A stretch of DNA of 64,000 nt. Origin: Halocynthiibacter styelae (GTDB lineage Bacteria; Pseudomonadota; Alphaproteobacteria; Rhodobacterales; Rhodobacteraceae). The stretch lies in assembly GCF_016123485.1 (NCBI RefSeq), contig NZ_JADCKQ010000001.1, positions 372,001-436,000 on the forward strand, written 5' to 3'. Shown piece after piece: positions 45,213-54,950 of the stretch. Made by a program: the position numbers and the translations under genes. Every line of letters starts with the position of its first letter. Position 1 is the stretch's first letter. The notes below the pieces were generated by a model that did no database searches, had not been told where the DNA came from, and saw only the letters and a list, made by a program, of their open reading frames with translations.

Positions 45213-46565
45213 GTGACCCTTTCTTTCGCCGATTTCGCATCCAATCTGACCTATGACGACCTGCCAGAGGCGGTCCTTCAGGTACTGCGCCGCAGTTTCC
45301 TTGATACGATGGGCGTGGCTGCGATCGGGTCCACCACCGAAATGTCTGAAGCCGCCTATAAAGGGGCAACTGCCATGTTCGGCGTCACGTCAACCGGCCC
45401 GGCCCGCGTTATGATGCGCGGCACGGAGCTATCGCCTGCCGGGGCGGCCATGGCCAATGCCTTCACCGTGGATTCCGTTGATGCCCATGACGGAACCTCC
45501 CACTGCAAAGGCCACGCGGGCAGCGCTATTTTCCCCGCACTTATGGCGGTGGCAGATGCAGAAGCCAGCCTTGGCCGCCCCGTGGATGGTAAAACCTTTG
45601 CCATGCTTCTGGCCCTTGCCTATGAGGTCAGCTATCGCGCGGGCCTGGCCCAACACGCGACTTGCGCGGATTACCACACGTCTGGTGCCTGGACGGCTGT
45701 CGGCGTCGCGGTTGCCGTGGCACGGATGCTTGGTCTGGATAAAGAACAAATCCGCCACGCGGCAGGCATCGCCGAATACCATGGCCCGCGCAGCCAGATG
45801 ATGCGCTGCATTGATTTTCCGACCATGCTACGCGATGGCGTTGGCTGGGGCGCACCCACCGGCGTGACGGCCGCCTATCTGGCCCAGGCCGGCTTCACAG
45901 GCGCACCCGCCCTGACCTGTGAAGGCACGGAAGAAGCCCATTTCTGGGAGGATCTGGGTCAGGCCTGGCGCCTGGTCGAGGACACGCATTACAAACCCTA
46001 CCCCTGCTGTCGCTGGGCGCATCCCTCCGTCGATGCGGTGGCCGATCTCATGCGCGACCATGATCTGCATCATTCCCAGATTGCCTCTGTGAACATTAAA
46101 ACCTTCCACAACGCGACACGTCTTGCAGGCCACGCCCCGGCAACCCTGGATGAATTCGCTTATGGCATCGCCTTCCCTGTTGCGACCATGATCGTGCGCG
46201 GCCAGATCGGTGTGCCGGAACTGACCAATGACACACTGCAAGACCCCGATATTCAGCGTATTTCAAAGGCCACACAGCTGATCGACGATCCGCATTACAC
46301 AAAGATCAGCGTCGGCAAACGTTGGGCAGAGGTTTCGATGACGCTTACCGACGGGCGCATTATCAGCGCGGCACCGCGCACCCCGCGTGGGGATACGGAT
46401 ATGCCTCTGTCGGATCAGGAGATCAGCGACAAATTCCACCTCTTCACCGACCCGGTCCTGGGGCGCACACGCGCGGATGAGATTGAAGCACTCAGCACAG
46501 ATTTTGATGCATTAAATGCCGGGGATCTCATGCGCCTGAATGAACTCTGCCTGACAGCGCCCTGA
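45213..46565 (+). CDS. MmgE/PrpD family protein
   Basis: A 450-residue protein of the MmgE/PrpD superfamily, which includes 2-methylcitrate dehydratase. The typical segments D-T-M-G-V-A-A, G-A-A-M-A-N-A-F ... D-x-x-D and H-K-G/H-C-K-G-H near 90 are present. Propionyl-CoA from valine via MmsA could feed methylcitrate, which fits the place after mmsB, but the family also contains aconitate and other isomerases and no prpB or prpC is here. It begins with GTG and has GAGG at 45203-45206. Confidence 0.85.
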   Translation: MTLSFADFASNLTYDDLPEAVLQVLRRSFLDTMGVAAIGSTTEMSEAAYKGATAMFGVTSTGPARVMMRGTELSPAGAAMANAFTVDSVDAHDGTSHCKGHAGSAIFPALMAVADAEASLGRPVDGKTFAMLLALAYEVSYRAGLAQHATCADYHTSGAWTAVGVAVAVARMLGLDKEQIRHAAGIAEYHGPRSQMMRCIDFPTMLRDGVGWGAPTGVTAAYLAQAGFTGAPALTCEGTEEAHFWEDLGQAWRLVEDTHYKPYPCCRWAHPSVDAVADLMRDHDLHHSQIASVNIKTFHNATRLAGHAPATLDEFAYGIAFPVATMIVRGQIGVPELTNDTLQDPDIQRISKATQLIDDPHYTKISVGKRWAEVSMTLTDGRIISAAPRTPRGDTDMPLSDQEISDKFHLFTDPVLGRTRADEIEALSTDFDALNAGDLMRLNELCLTAP

Positions 46566-46628
46566 TCTTTTCATCTTGCCCGAAATACTCCGGGGTCCGG
46601 GGCAGCGCCCCGGTCCGACCTGCCAGCT

Positions 46629-49499
46629 TTATTCTGCCGCCAGCGTCTTCCCCATCAACATTTCTTTCAGATAGCGTCCGGTGTGACTGCGCGGTTCCAT
46701 CGCGACTTTTTCAGGCGTTCCAGCCACGACCAACTCGCCGCCGCCATCGCCACCTTCAGGGCCGATGTCCAGGATCCAGTCGGCGGTTTTCACCACATCC
46801 AGATTGTGTTCAATCACCACAACGGAATTGCCTTGTTCCACCAGTTCATGCAGCACTTCCAAAAGTTTACGCACATCTTCAAAATGCAAACCGGTGGTTG
46901 GTTCATCCAGAATATACAGCGTACGACCGGTGGATCGTTTCGCCAGTTCTTTTGACAGTTTCACCCGCTGCGCTTCGCCACCAGACAAAGTTGTCGCCTG
47001 TTGGCCCACTTTGATATAGCCAAGCCCGACCCGCATCAGGGCTTCCATTTTATCGCGAATGGAAGGCACTGCATCAAAGAACTGACGCGCGTCTTCAACG
47101 GTCATATCCAGCACATCCGCGATGCTTTTGCCCTTGAATTTCACCTCCAGAGTTTCACGGTTATAGCGCGCACCGTCACAGGTTTCGCAGGTCACATAGA
47201 CATCGGGCAGAAAGTGCATTTCGATCTTGATCACACCGTCGCCCTGACAGGCCTCACACCGCCCGCCTTTGACGTTGAAACTGAACCGCCCGGGTTTATA
47301 GCCGCGCGCACGTGATTCAGGCAGACCGGCAAACCAGTCGCGGATCGGGGTGAACGCGCCAGTATAAGTCGCCGGGTTGGACCGTGGCGTACGCCCGATG
47401 GGGCGCTGATCAATGTCGATGACTTTGTCCAGATGTTCGAGGCCCTTGATGCTTTCACAGGGCGCAGGCGTCTGACGCGCGCCGTTCAACTGCATGCTTG
47501 CTGTCTTAAACAATGTCTCAATCGTCAGGGTCGATTTCCCGCCACCGGACACACCGGTAACACAGGTGAATTTGCCCAGCGGGAAGTCCGCAGTCACCTT
47601 TTTCAGGTTGTTGCCAGTGGCTTTTTTCACGGTGATCTTTTTCCCGTTGCCCTTACGACGCTCAGACGGCACCATAATTTCACGACTGCCTGTAAGATAT
47701 TGACCTGTAACAGAAACCGGGTCTGCACAGATTTCCGCAGGGGTGCCTTTTGCAACGATTTCACCGCCATGCACACCGGCGCCTGGGCCAATATCAAAGA
47801 CATAATCTGCCTCGCGGATTGCCTCTTCATCATGTTCCACAACAATCACGGTATTGCCCTGATCGCGCAGGTTCTTCAGCGTGGTCAAAAGCCGCCCATT
47901 GTCGCGTTGGTGCAGACCGATCGAAGGTTCATCCAGCACATACAGAACACCCGTCAGACCAGATCCAATCTGGCTGGCCAGACGGATACGCTGGCTTTCA
48001 CCACCAGACAATGTGCCGGAATTACGCGACAGCGACAGATATTCAAGACCGACATTGTTCAGGAAACCCAGGCGTTCGCGGATCTCTTTGACAATCGCGC
48101 GGGCGATTTCTGCTTTTTGTTTACTCAGCACATCCGGCACCTGGGAAATCCAGTCCAGTGCCTCGCGGATCGACATCTGAACCACCTGCCCCACGTGCAG
48201 CAGTTCGTCAGCGCCACCAATTTTCACGGCCAGGGCTTCGTCCTTCAGACGATAGCCTTCGCAGGCCTCGCAGGATCGGTTGTTTTGATAGCGTTCGAAT
48301 TCTTCACGGATAAAGTTACTGTCCGTTTCGCGGTAGCGGCGCTCCATATTGGGGACCACGCCTTCAAAGCTGCGTGAAATTTCATAAACCCGACCTGAGT
48401 CATCATAACGGAACGGAATTTCATCGCCGTTGGACCCATACAGAAACACCTGCTGAATATGTTTCGGCAGATCTTTCCAGGGGGTCTTCGGGTCAAATTC
48501 GTAGTGTTTTGCAATCGCTTCAATCGTTTGCAGGAAATAGGGTGATTTGCCCTTGCGCCAAGGCGCAATCGCCCCGTCGGACAGACGCAGGGACTGATCA
48601 GGCACCATCAGGCGTTCGTCAAAGAACAGTTCCACGCCCAGGCCGTCACAATCAGGACAGGCCCCAAAAGGCGCGTTGAAAGAAAACAGGCGCGGTTCAA
48701 TCTCGGGGATGGTGAAACCGCTTTCTGGACATGCGAAATTTTCACTGAAGGTAAAGCGTTCCGGATCACCTTCCTTGGGTGCAGTTTCCAGAACCGCAAT
48801 CCCATCCGCCAGATCAAGTGCTGTACGGAAGCTGTCAGCAAGACGGGTTTCCATGCCTTCGCGCACGACAATCCGATCAACCACAACATCAATGTCATGG
48901 CGGAATTTCTTGTCCAGCGTGGGCGGCTCATCCAGTTCATAAAATTCGCCGTCGACCTTTACCCGCTGGAAACCCTGCTTGCGCAATTCCAGAAACTCTT
49001 TCTTATATTCGCCTTTGCGGTCGCGGATGATCGGGGCCAGAAGAAAGCCGCGCGTGCCCTCTTCCATGTTCATCACACGATCCACCATATCCTGGACCTG
49101 CTGGGCCTCAATCGGCTTACCGGTGGCTGGGGAATATGGCGTACCAGCGCGGGCGAACAGCAGACGCAGATAGTCATAAATCTCGGTTACGGTGCCGACG
49201 GTGGAACGCGGGTTTTTCGATGTGGTTTTCTGTTCAATCGAAATCGCAGGCGACAGACCCGAGATATGATCAACGTCAGGTTTTTCCATCATATCAAGGA
49301 ATTGGCGTGCATAGGCAGACAGGCTTTCGACATAGCGCCGCTGCCCTTCTGCGTAGATCGTATCAAAAGCCAGGGATGACTTGCCAGACCCGGACAGGCC
49401 GGTGATCACCACCAGTTCATCGCGCGGAATATCCACATCAATAGACTTCAGGTTATGTTCCCGCGCACCGCGTACTTCGATCTTCTTCAACTCGGCCAT
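46629..49499 (-). CDS. uvrA: excinuclease ABC subunit A
   Basis: DNA-damage recognition ATPase of nucleotide excision repair, 956 residues. It has two ABC modules: Walker [11 protein letters not shown] near residue 31 and [10 protein letters not shown] near 650; signature L-S-G-G-E near 495 and 835; and Zn fingers C-P-D-C-D-G near 280 and the C-E-A-C-Q-G-D-G segment near 745. The frame extends to 49553, but M-A-E-L-K-K-I-E at 49499 is the family start. A LexA box lies about 65 bases upstream. Confidence 0.97.
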   Translation of the reverse strand: MAELKKIEVRGAREHNLKSIDVDIPRDELVVITGLSGSGKSSLAFDTIYAEGQRRYVESLSAYARQFLDMMEKPDVDHISGLSPAISIEQKTTSKNPRSTVGTVTEIYDYLRLLFARAGTPYSPATGKPIEAQQVQDMVDRVMNMEEGTRGFLLAPIIRDRKGEYKKEFLELRKQGFQRVKVDGEFYELDEPPTLDKKFRHDIDVVVDRIVVREGMETRLADSFRTALDLADGIAVLETAPKEGDPERFTFSENFACPESGFTIPEIEPRLFSFNAPFGACPDCDGLGVELFFDERLMVPDQSLRLSDGAIAPWRKGKSPYFLQTIEAIAKHYEFDPKTPWKDLPKHIQQVFLYGSNGDEIPFRYDDSGRVYEISRSFEGVVPNMERRYRETDSNFIREEFERYQNNRSCEACEGYRLKDEALAVKIGGADELLHVGQVVQMSIREALDWISQVPDVLSKQKAEIARAIVKEIRERLGFLNNVGLEYLSLSRNSGTLSGGESQRIRLASQIGSGLTGVLYVLDEPSIGLHQRDNGRLLTTLKNLRDQGNTVIVVEHDEEAIREADYVFDIGPGAGVHGGEIVAKGTPAEICADPVSVTGQYLTGSREIMVPSERRKGNGKKITVKKATGNNLKKVTADFPLGKFTCVTGVSGGGKSTLTIETLFKTASMQLNGARQTPAPCESIKGLEHLDKVIDIDQRPIGRTPRSNPATYTGAFTPIRDWFAGLPESRARGYKPGRFSFNVKGGRCEACQGDGVIKIEMHFLPDVYVTCETCDGARYNRETLEVKFKGKSIADVLDMTVEDARQFFDAVPSIRDKMEALMRVGLGYIKVGQQATTLSGGEAQRVKLSKELAKRSTGRTLYILDEPTTGLHFEDVRKLLEVLHELVEQGNSVVVIEHNLDVVKTADWILDIGPEGGDGGGELVVAGTPEKVAMEPRSHTGRYLKEMLMGKTLAAE

Positions 49500-49564
49500 A
49501 TCTGCCCCCGTAATGTCAGAAACAGAGATAGGGTATTCCCCCCGCCACGCCAAGGGTTAATTAA

Positions 49565-49579
49565 GAACTAAAAGTGAAC
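49565..49579 (-). promoter_or_regulatory. LexA (SOS) box of alphaproteobacterial type
   Basis: GAAC-N7-GAAC on the plus strand is GTTC-N7-GTTC on the minus strand, the alphaproteobacterial SOS box. It lies 66 bases upstream of uvrA, where the promoter should be, and fits damage-induced uvrA expression. Confidence 0.85.
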
Positions 49580-49705
49580 ATCCTGATCTCTGCTGACAAA
49601 CCTATAAATACATATCGGCGCGCAAACGAAATTGGTTAATCCTGGCCGTATCACACCTTCTTACATGTGTTATAAGCGGTTTTTCGTTTTTTTTCTGAAT
49701 TTACA

Positions 49706-50305
49706 ATGAAATAACTACTCACCAGAATTGTCGCTGCACTTGCAGCAACAACATCTGCCCAGGCCGCTGACTGGTCCGGGGCTTACGTCGGCGCAGGCCT
49801 GTCACTGAATAATGGTACAGCTTACGACGCCAGTTTTGGAAACGGACCCGTTGACATCGACGGCGCAGAAGCCCTTCTGTTTACCGGCTATAACTGGCAG
49901 TTTAACCGATTGATCTACAGCGGTGAATTCTGGTTGGGTCTCGGCGGCCCCTCCGGTGATGACGGGGATTTTCTGCGCCCTGTCACACAGGAAAGCTCTT
50001 ATGGGGTAAAAGCCCGGCTTGGCTATGACATGGACCGCTTTATGCCCTTTGTGTCACTTGGCTATGCAAACCTCAGCTATTCTGCTGATCACGATGGAGG
50101 CGGAAGCAATATCGCAAATGACAGTTTTGGCGCGACAACACTTGGAGTCGGCGCAGATTACGCCCTGAGCCGGAATACCATTCTGCGTATTGAAGCAGAA
50201 CATTTGAATATTGAAGGCACCGCCTTTGATTTTGGCGGCGGCGACCTGCACGGCACAGAATTCTCTCGAAACCGTTTGAACTTAAGTGTCGCCTGGAAAT
50301 TCTGA
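49706..50305 (+). pseudogene. outer-membrane beta-barrel gene with stop at codon 3
   Basis: The frame from ATG 49706 reads M-K-stop-L-L-T-R-I-V-A-A-L-A ... S-A-Q-A-A-D-W, a signal peptide broken by TAA at 49712-49714; a single base change from AAA would restore M-K-K-L-L. The rest (to 50305) is intact: a mature beta-barrel of about 180 residues with alternating aromatic strands, ending S-V-A-W-K-F, the usual C-terminal Phe of outer-membrane proteins. No other good in-frame start with a ribosome site precedes the signal sequence; a TTG at 49910 would lose it. So this is a fresh pseudogene, a read error, or a gene using an unusual start. Confidence 0.75.
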
Positions 50306-50789
50306 TCCTTCCGGGTATACATCTGAGAAATGCCTTTTCCCCGGTCTTTCATCCCGGGGAACGGGCCATGTAAGAATGAAGGCTTCACGGTATCTGATGG
50401 CCCTTCGCAAAACCCTTGTTTCATGCAGCTTTTACCCCATTGATGTATTTTTGAGGCTATGATGCTGCTGAATTTTTCCGTGTCCAGAATGCTATCGGCT
50501 CCATGTAGGGACAGATTAGTAGCATCCCGAAAATCGAAATCGCACGCATTGTGATCGGGGATCTGTTTCTGGAAATTCCACAGGACATAGCGATCATTGC
50601 CGACGAAACCCGGGCAATATCTGATCGAATATTCCATGGGGCCGGGTCCGGGGCGGCTGATCAATCTCCAGCCGGTAACTGCAAACAACTGATACGGCCC
50701 ACCGGTGCCGTTTTTTTTTGTGACAGAGTCACTGACTTGTGGGGCCCTGGTCGTGTAAACCGGGAAAAACGCAACAAACAGGACGCCAG
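50306..50789. other. intergenic region, 484 bases
   Basis: No gene is certain. A hairpin (TTCCCCGG/CCGGGGAA, about 50337-50361) follows the outer-membrane gene stop but lacks a T-run. On the minus strand a frame (about 50688 to 50306) reads P-M-E-Y-S-I-R-Y-C-P-G-F-V-G-N-D-R-Y-V-L-W and could be a fragment of a gene; on the plus strand a frame from 50551 also exists. Just before the rhodanese gene is a terminator-like element. Confidence 0.4.
50693..50722 (+). terminator. possible terminator, nine-T run
   Basis: ACGGCCCAC and GTGCCGT flank CG with a bulge and are followed by nine T (about 50711-50719). It lies 70 bases before the rhodanese gene and could end an untranslated RNA or the outer-membrane gene transcript; the stem is weak. 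Confidence 0.4.
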
Positions 50790-51152
50790 ATGTTTAATTT
50801 TATCAAAGCTATGAGTGCCGGTAAAATCGACACAGGGGAAGCCGTGGCCCGTATCAACGCCGGAACAATGACTCTGATTGATATCCGGGATCCCGGCGAA
50901 GTGCAGGCCAGCGGTATCGCATCAGGCGCGCTGCATATCCCGATGGGGCAGCTGCCCACCCGTGCCCGCCCCGGCCATAAGGATTGCGCTTCAGGCCTGA
51001 CATTCGACACGCCGCTTGCGCTTTATTGTGCTTCAGGTGCACGATCTGGCATGGCGGCCCAGACCCTACGCAAAATGGGCTATAAAGAGGTACAAAATTT
51101 CGGCGCCCTCGCAGACTGGCAGCGCGCGGGCGGCACGATCACCAACATCTGA
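50790..51152 (+). CDS. rhodanese-like domain protein
   Basis: A 120-residue single rhodanese domain with active-site Cys80 in L-Y-C-A-S-G-A-R-S-G-M, the usual C-x5-R sulfur-transfer loop. The D-I-R-D-P-G-E-V segment near 32 fits. It would carry a persulfide in the cytoplasm; the acceptor is unknown. The ATG at 50790 has AGGA ahead. A hairpin terminator lies between it and lpdA. Confidence 0.92.
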   Translation: MFNFIKAMSAGKIDTGEAVARINAGTMTLIDIRDPGEVQASGIASGALHIPMGQLPTRARPGHKDCASGLTFDTPLALYCASGARSGMAAQTLRKMGYKEVQNFGALADWQRAGGTITNI

Positions 51153-51153
51153 C

Positions 51154-51185
51154 AAAAAAAACCGGAAACTTTGAAAGTTTCCGGT
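51154..51185 (-). terminator. terminator of lpdA
   Basis: ACCGGAAACTTT (51161-51172) pairs with AAAGTTTCCGGT (51174-51185). On the minus strand it is followed by seven T (the run of A at 51154-51160 on the plus strand), so it ends lpdA; on the plus strand the T content after it is weaker. Confidence 0.85.
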
Positions 51186-51214
51186 CCGTTTTCTTTGAAA
51201 AGAAAACGCTACCC

Positions 51215-52621
51215 TCACATGTGAATGGCACGTCCATAGGCATCCAGCACGCTTTCATGCATCATTTCTGACAGTGTCGGATGCGGGAAAACGGTGTGCA
51301 TCAGGTCTTCTTCGGTGGTCTCAAGCTGACGCCCGATCACATAACCCTGGATCATTTCCGTCACCTCAGCACCAACCATATGCGCCCCCAGAAGTTCGCC
51401 AGTCTTTGCGTCAAACACAGTTTTCACCATGCCTTCCGGCTCACCCAAGGCAATCGCTTTGCCATTACCAATGAAGGGGAAGCGCCCGACTTTTACGTCA
51501 AAGCCCAGCTCTTTTGCTTTCGCTTCGCTATACCCAACCGAGGCGACCTGAGGATGGCAATAGGTACAGCCCGCGATGCTTTCCGGACGCACAGCATGCA
51601 CCTTTTGGCCCGCGATTTTCTCAGCCACCATCACACCTTCATGACTGGCCTTATGCGCAAGCCAAGGGGCCCCGGCGATATCACCAATGGCGTAAAGCCC
51701 CGGGACGTCGGTTTCGCAATATTCATTTACCACGACATGCGTACGGTCGATCTTCACGCCCAGTTCTTCCAGGCCCAGGCCCTCAACATTGCCGACAATG
51801 CCGACAGCGGAAATGACCGTGTCAAATTCCTGTTTTTCAACTTTGCCGCCAGTTTCGATATGCGCCGTTACTTTATCAGCCGCGCGATCCAGCTGTTTGA
51901 CCATGGCTTTTTCCATGATCTTCATGCCTTGTTTCACGAATTGTTTCTTCGCGAATGCGGAAATCTCGGCATCTTCCACGGGCAGAACCCGATCCATGAC
52001 CTCGACCACAGTGGTATCCGCACCAAGCGTGTTGAAGAAGCTGGCAAATTCAATGCCAATCGCACCGGATCCAATCACCAGCAGTTTCTTCGGCATATGT
52101 GGCGGGTTCAGCGCGTCTTTATAGGTCCAGACACGTTTGCTGTCCGCCTCAAGCCCCGGCAGTTCGCGCGCGCGGGCACCGGTGGCAAGGATGATGTCTT
52201 TCGCTTTAAGTGTTTCAGTACCCTTTTCCGTCTGAACGCTGACTTCACCCGGACGGGTCACTTTCGCGCTTCCCATCACAACAGTCACTTTGTTTTTCTT
52301 CATCAGGTGACCAATGCCACCGGACAATTGTGCTGCAACCCCACGGGAGCGTTTCACAACCTTATCAAGGTCATAGCCAATTTTATCAGCAGAAAGGCCG
52401 TAATCCCCCGCATGCTGCATCAGATGAAACACCTCTGCAGAACGCAACAGCGCTTTCGTTGGGATACAGCCCCAGTTCAGGCAGATCCCGCCCAGATGTT
52501 CACGTTCAACAATCGCCACCTTTTTACCGAGCTGCGCAGCACGGATTGCAGCCACATAGCCACCGGGGCCAGCCCCGATCACAATAACATCATAAGAAGC
52601 CTGGGCAGGTTTTGCAGACAT
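51215..52621 (-). CDS. lpdA: dihydrolipoyl dehydrogenase
   Basis: E3 flavoprotein of the 2-oxoacid dehydrogenase complexes and the glycine cleavage system, 468 residues. It has the FAD motif G-A-G-P-G-G-Y (17-23), the redox disulfide C-L-N-W-G-C (Cys47, Cys52), a second dinucleotide motif G-S-G-A-I-G-I-E near 190 and the C-terminal His-Glu pair in H-P-H-P-T-L-S-E. No E1 or E2 gene is adjacent, so it could serve any complex. A strong terminator follows. Confidence 0.96.
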   Translation of the reverse strand: MSAKPAQASYDVIVIGAGPGGYVAAIRAAQLGKKVAIVEREHLGGICLNWGCIPTKALLRSAEVFHLMQHAGDYGLSADKIGYDLDKVVKRSRGVAAQLSGGIGHLMKKNKVTVVMGSAKVTRPGEVSVQTEKGTETLKAKDIILATGARARELPGLEADSKRVWTYKDALNPPHMPKKLLVIGSGAIGIEFASFFNTLGADTTVVEVMDRVLPVEDAEISAFAKKQFVKQGMKIMEKAMVKQLDRAADKVTAHIETGGKVEKQEFDTVISAVGIVGNVEGLGLEELGVKIDRTHVVVNEYCETDVPGLYAIGDIAGAPWLAHKASHEGVMVAEKIAGQKVHAVRPESIAGCTYCHPQVASVGYSEAKAKELGFDVKVGRFPFIGNGKAIALGEPEGMVKTVFDAKTGELLGAHMVGAEVTEMIQGYVIGRQLETTEEDLMHTVFPHPTLSEMMHESVLDAYGRAIHM

Positions 52622-52745
52622 GGGAGAACTCCGGCAGAAAAATGATAGTTTGACGTTAAACTATTTTTTCACCCGTTTCAATATACCAGTGCATTCGGGG
52701 ATTTGATTGTTCAATTCAAAGATTGCATCACGTCCTGCACCCAAA

Positions 52746-52781
52746 ATAGAACCGCCTTCCCTGACAGGAAAGCGGTTCTAT
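52746..52781 (-). terminator. hairpin terminator after DUF924 gene
   Basis: ATAGAACCGC (52746-52755) pairs with GCGGTTCTAT (52772-52781), extended by a CTTCC/GGAAAG inner part. The short T-run on the minus strand fits an intrinsic terminator 28 bases past the DUF924 stop. Confidence 0.65.
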
Positions 52782-52809
52782 AGAAACCAATTGTGCACCC
52801 CAATAAGGA

Positions 52810-53382
52810 TCAGGCGCGCACGGCCTCAACGGCGGAACCATAGCCACCGTCCGCAATGAAAGCAGATTCAGGTACGGTCATGGACCGATCCAGTGCCGCG
52901 TTGCGATAAGGGAAACGACCAAAGCGGCGAATGATTTCGCGATGCGCTTTGGCGTGCAACAGGTTGCCTTCACCGGCTTCCGGCATCCGTGTCAGCATCA
53001 GACGCACACAGCGTTCCTGATCAGACAGACATTCCGAATGCATCAGCGGCAGATAGAAAAACTGACGCTGAGGTTCATCAATGCGCTTGTCCCAGCCCTT
53101 ATCAATCGCCTTATTCGCAACTTTGCGCGCCAGCGCATCGGTCGAAAAGGCTTTGGCGGACTCCCGGAACATATTGCGTGGGAACTGATCAAGCAGGATC
53201 AGAAGCGCAAGTGTGCTTTCCGGCTTTGCCGTCCAGCCGCACAGCTTACCGTCCCGTGCATCTTCCCACATTGTTTCAAATTTTTCGCGGATTTCAGCGT
53301 CAAGCGCCTCACCACCCATATACCAGTCACTTGGCTTTTTCTCTGAAAGCCAGAATGACAGAACCTGCTCTGGTGTATGCAT
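52810..53382 (-). CDS. DUF924 family protein
   Basis: A 190-residue protein of the DUF924 family: it opens with V-L-S-F-W-L-S-E-K-K-P-S-D-W-Y, then has L-L-I-L-L-D-Q-F-P-R-N-M-F-R near residue 75 and Q-R-x-F-x-Y-L-P-L-M-H-S-E-C near 120. The family is helical with a TPR-like fold; its function is unknown. The ATG at 53382 has GGAGGAGGG. A possible operator (53512-53540) lies in its upstream region. Confidence 0.9.
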   Translation of the reverse strand: MHTPEQVLSFWLSEKKPSDWYMGGEALDAEIREKFETMWEDARDGKLCGWTAKPESTLALLILLDQFPRNMFRESAKAFSTDALARKVANKAIDKGWDKRIDEPQRQFFYLPLMHSECLSDQERCVRLMLTRMPEAGEGNLLHAKAHREIIRRFGRFPYRNAALDRSMTVPESAFIADGGYGSAVEAVRA

Positions 53383-53511
53383 TGGAACCCTCCTCCCATG
53401 CGCTTCGTGCAACTCTTTACGCATCTAGCGTTACAAAAGTTTTACACAGATACAATGGGAAACCAGCTTATCTGCGCCAAATAGTTGCCTGTATGCGACG
53501 AATGCGCCTAC

Positions 53512-53540
53512 GTTAGCGCCAACGGTCACCGCTGGCGCTA
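53512..53540. repeat. inverted repeat TAGCGCCA/TGGCGCTA
   Basis: TAGCGCCA (53514-53521) and TGGCGCTA (53533-53540) are perfect arms with an 11-base spacer. The left arm sits in GTTAGCGCCAAC (53512-53523), which resembles the half-site words at the two gap genes. It lies 15-40 bases past the MFS stop and about 130 bases upstream of the DUF924 start. There is no T-run, so an operator is as likely as a terminator. Confidence 0.45.
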
Positions 53541-53554
53541 TACGTTCGGATATA

Positions 53555-54820
53555 TCAGGTGGCGTTTTCGTCTTCGGCGGCCTCTTCCTGGGCTTCAATG
53601 AAGACTTCCTGTGCAACCTCAACCGCAACAGGTGTCGCAGATTGCAGAACCGGCGCCCAGGTCCCGCTTTCCTCAACGCTGACCGTCGGACGCTGTGTCA
53701 TACGATAGGCAGCATATGCTGTCAGCGCTGTCATCAGCACGCCGATATACACATAGAATCCTTCCGGGCCGAAGACCTGCATCGCCCAGCCTGTGACAAC
53801 CGGGCCTGCAATGGCCCCCAGGCCGTTGGCAAACACCAGGCCGCCAGAAGCCGCCGCCATGTCTTCCGCGTCAAGAAAGTCATTCGTATGCGCAATCGCA
53901 AGGCCGTAAAGCGGGTTTGACATGCCACCAATAATGAAAGCGGCGACCAGCAGAATCTCGAACCGGCCGCCAGCGAAGAACCCAATCACGGTGCCAATCA
54001 CACCAAGCCCTGCAACAATCGCGATCAACTGACGGCGATCCATGCGATCGGAGATCCAGCCAATCGGATATTGCAGAACCATCGCGCCAATATAGAGCGC
54101 AGAGACAAAGATCGACAGTTCTCCAACGCTCATGCCGGCCTGAGTCGCGTAAACCGCCCCCATGCCGAACTGCGCCGCAAAGATCGCGCCAAGAAGCGCA
54201 ACCGAAACGCAGCCCAGAGGTGAACGATTAAACAGTTCTTTCACGGACATCGCTTTGGCGGTTTCAAAGGCCGGGGTCGGGCTGATTGACAGAAGAATTG
54301 GCGCGAAAGAGATCGAAACCAGCACGGAAGAGATCACAAACAGCGTGTATCCACCGGTGTCAGCAAGGTTCAGGATGCCCTGGGCTGACACGATCCCGAC
54401 CATTTGCACGATCAGGTAAAGCGACAGGGATTTTCCGCGGTTTTCATTGGACGATGCGTTGTTCAGCCAGCTTTCCGCCGTCACATACACGCCAGAGAAG
54501 CAGAAACCGATGATGACACGGCCAATGGTCCAGGCGATGGGATCGGTCAGGGTCGGATAGAGGATCAGAACCGCCGAAATGAAAGAGGCCAGCGCCGCAA
54601 AGACCCGCACATGGCCCACACGACGGATCATTTCAGGCGCCATGCGTGACCCGCCAAGGAAGCCGACAAAGTACCCCGACATAATGATCGAGAGCGAGAA
54701 GGTCGAAAATTCGTTTTCCGTCCCGACCACCCCCAGGAGCGAGCCCTGAAGGCCGTTCCCCACCATCAGAAGACCCATCCCCAAAAGCAGCGCCCAGGAA
54801 TTTTTCAGCACTTCAAACAT
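53555..54820 (-). CDS. MFS transporter, YcaD-like
   Basis: A 421-residue protein with 12 predicted membrane segments and the Y-V-T-A-E-S-W-L-N segment near residue 112 that marks the YcaD-like MFS branch. The central loop (about 185-205) and the acidic C-terminal tail E-A-A-E-D-E-N-A are hydrophilic. The substrate is not known for this branch. It is not in an obvious operon. Confidence 0.9.
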   Translation of the reverse strand: MFEVLKNSWALLLGMGLLMVGNGLQGSLLGVVGTENEFSTFSLSIIMSGYFVGFLGGSRMAPEMIRRVGHVRVFAALASFISAVLILYPTLTDPIAWTIGRVIIGFCFSGVYVTAESWLNNASSNENRGKSLSLYLIVQMVGIVSAQGILNLADTGGYTLFVISSVLVSISFAPILLSISPTPAFETAKAMSVKELFNRSPLGCVSVALLGAIFAAQFGMGAVYATQAGMSVGELSIFVSALYIGAMVLQYPIGWISDRMDRRQLIAIVAGLGVIGTVIGFFAGGRFEILLVAAFIIGGMSNPLYGLAIAHTNDFLDAEDMAAASGGLVFANGLGAIAGPVVTGWAMQVFGPEGFYVYIGVLMTALTAYAAYRMTQRPTVSVEESGTWAPVLQSATPVAVEVAQEVFIEAQEEAAEDENAT

Positions 54821-54950
54821 CGCATTTCCTTAATGATTGCCCATATCAGGCAGTGTTTTTCCCGACCCATACAACGGTCAGAATAAGGAAACCGTGCAGG
54901 AACGACTAATTATAGTCGTCTTCGGGCATTTTGTCGCATCTGAGTTCAGG

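Noticed and set aside
47433-48377. Long open frame antisense to uvrA
   Set aside because: Contained in uvrA and without a ribosome site.
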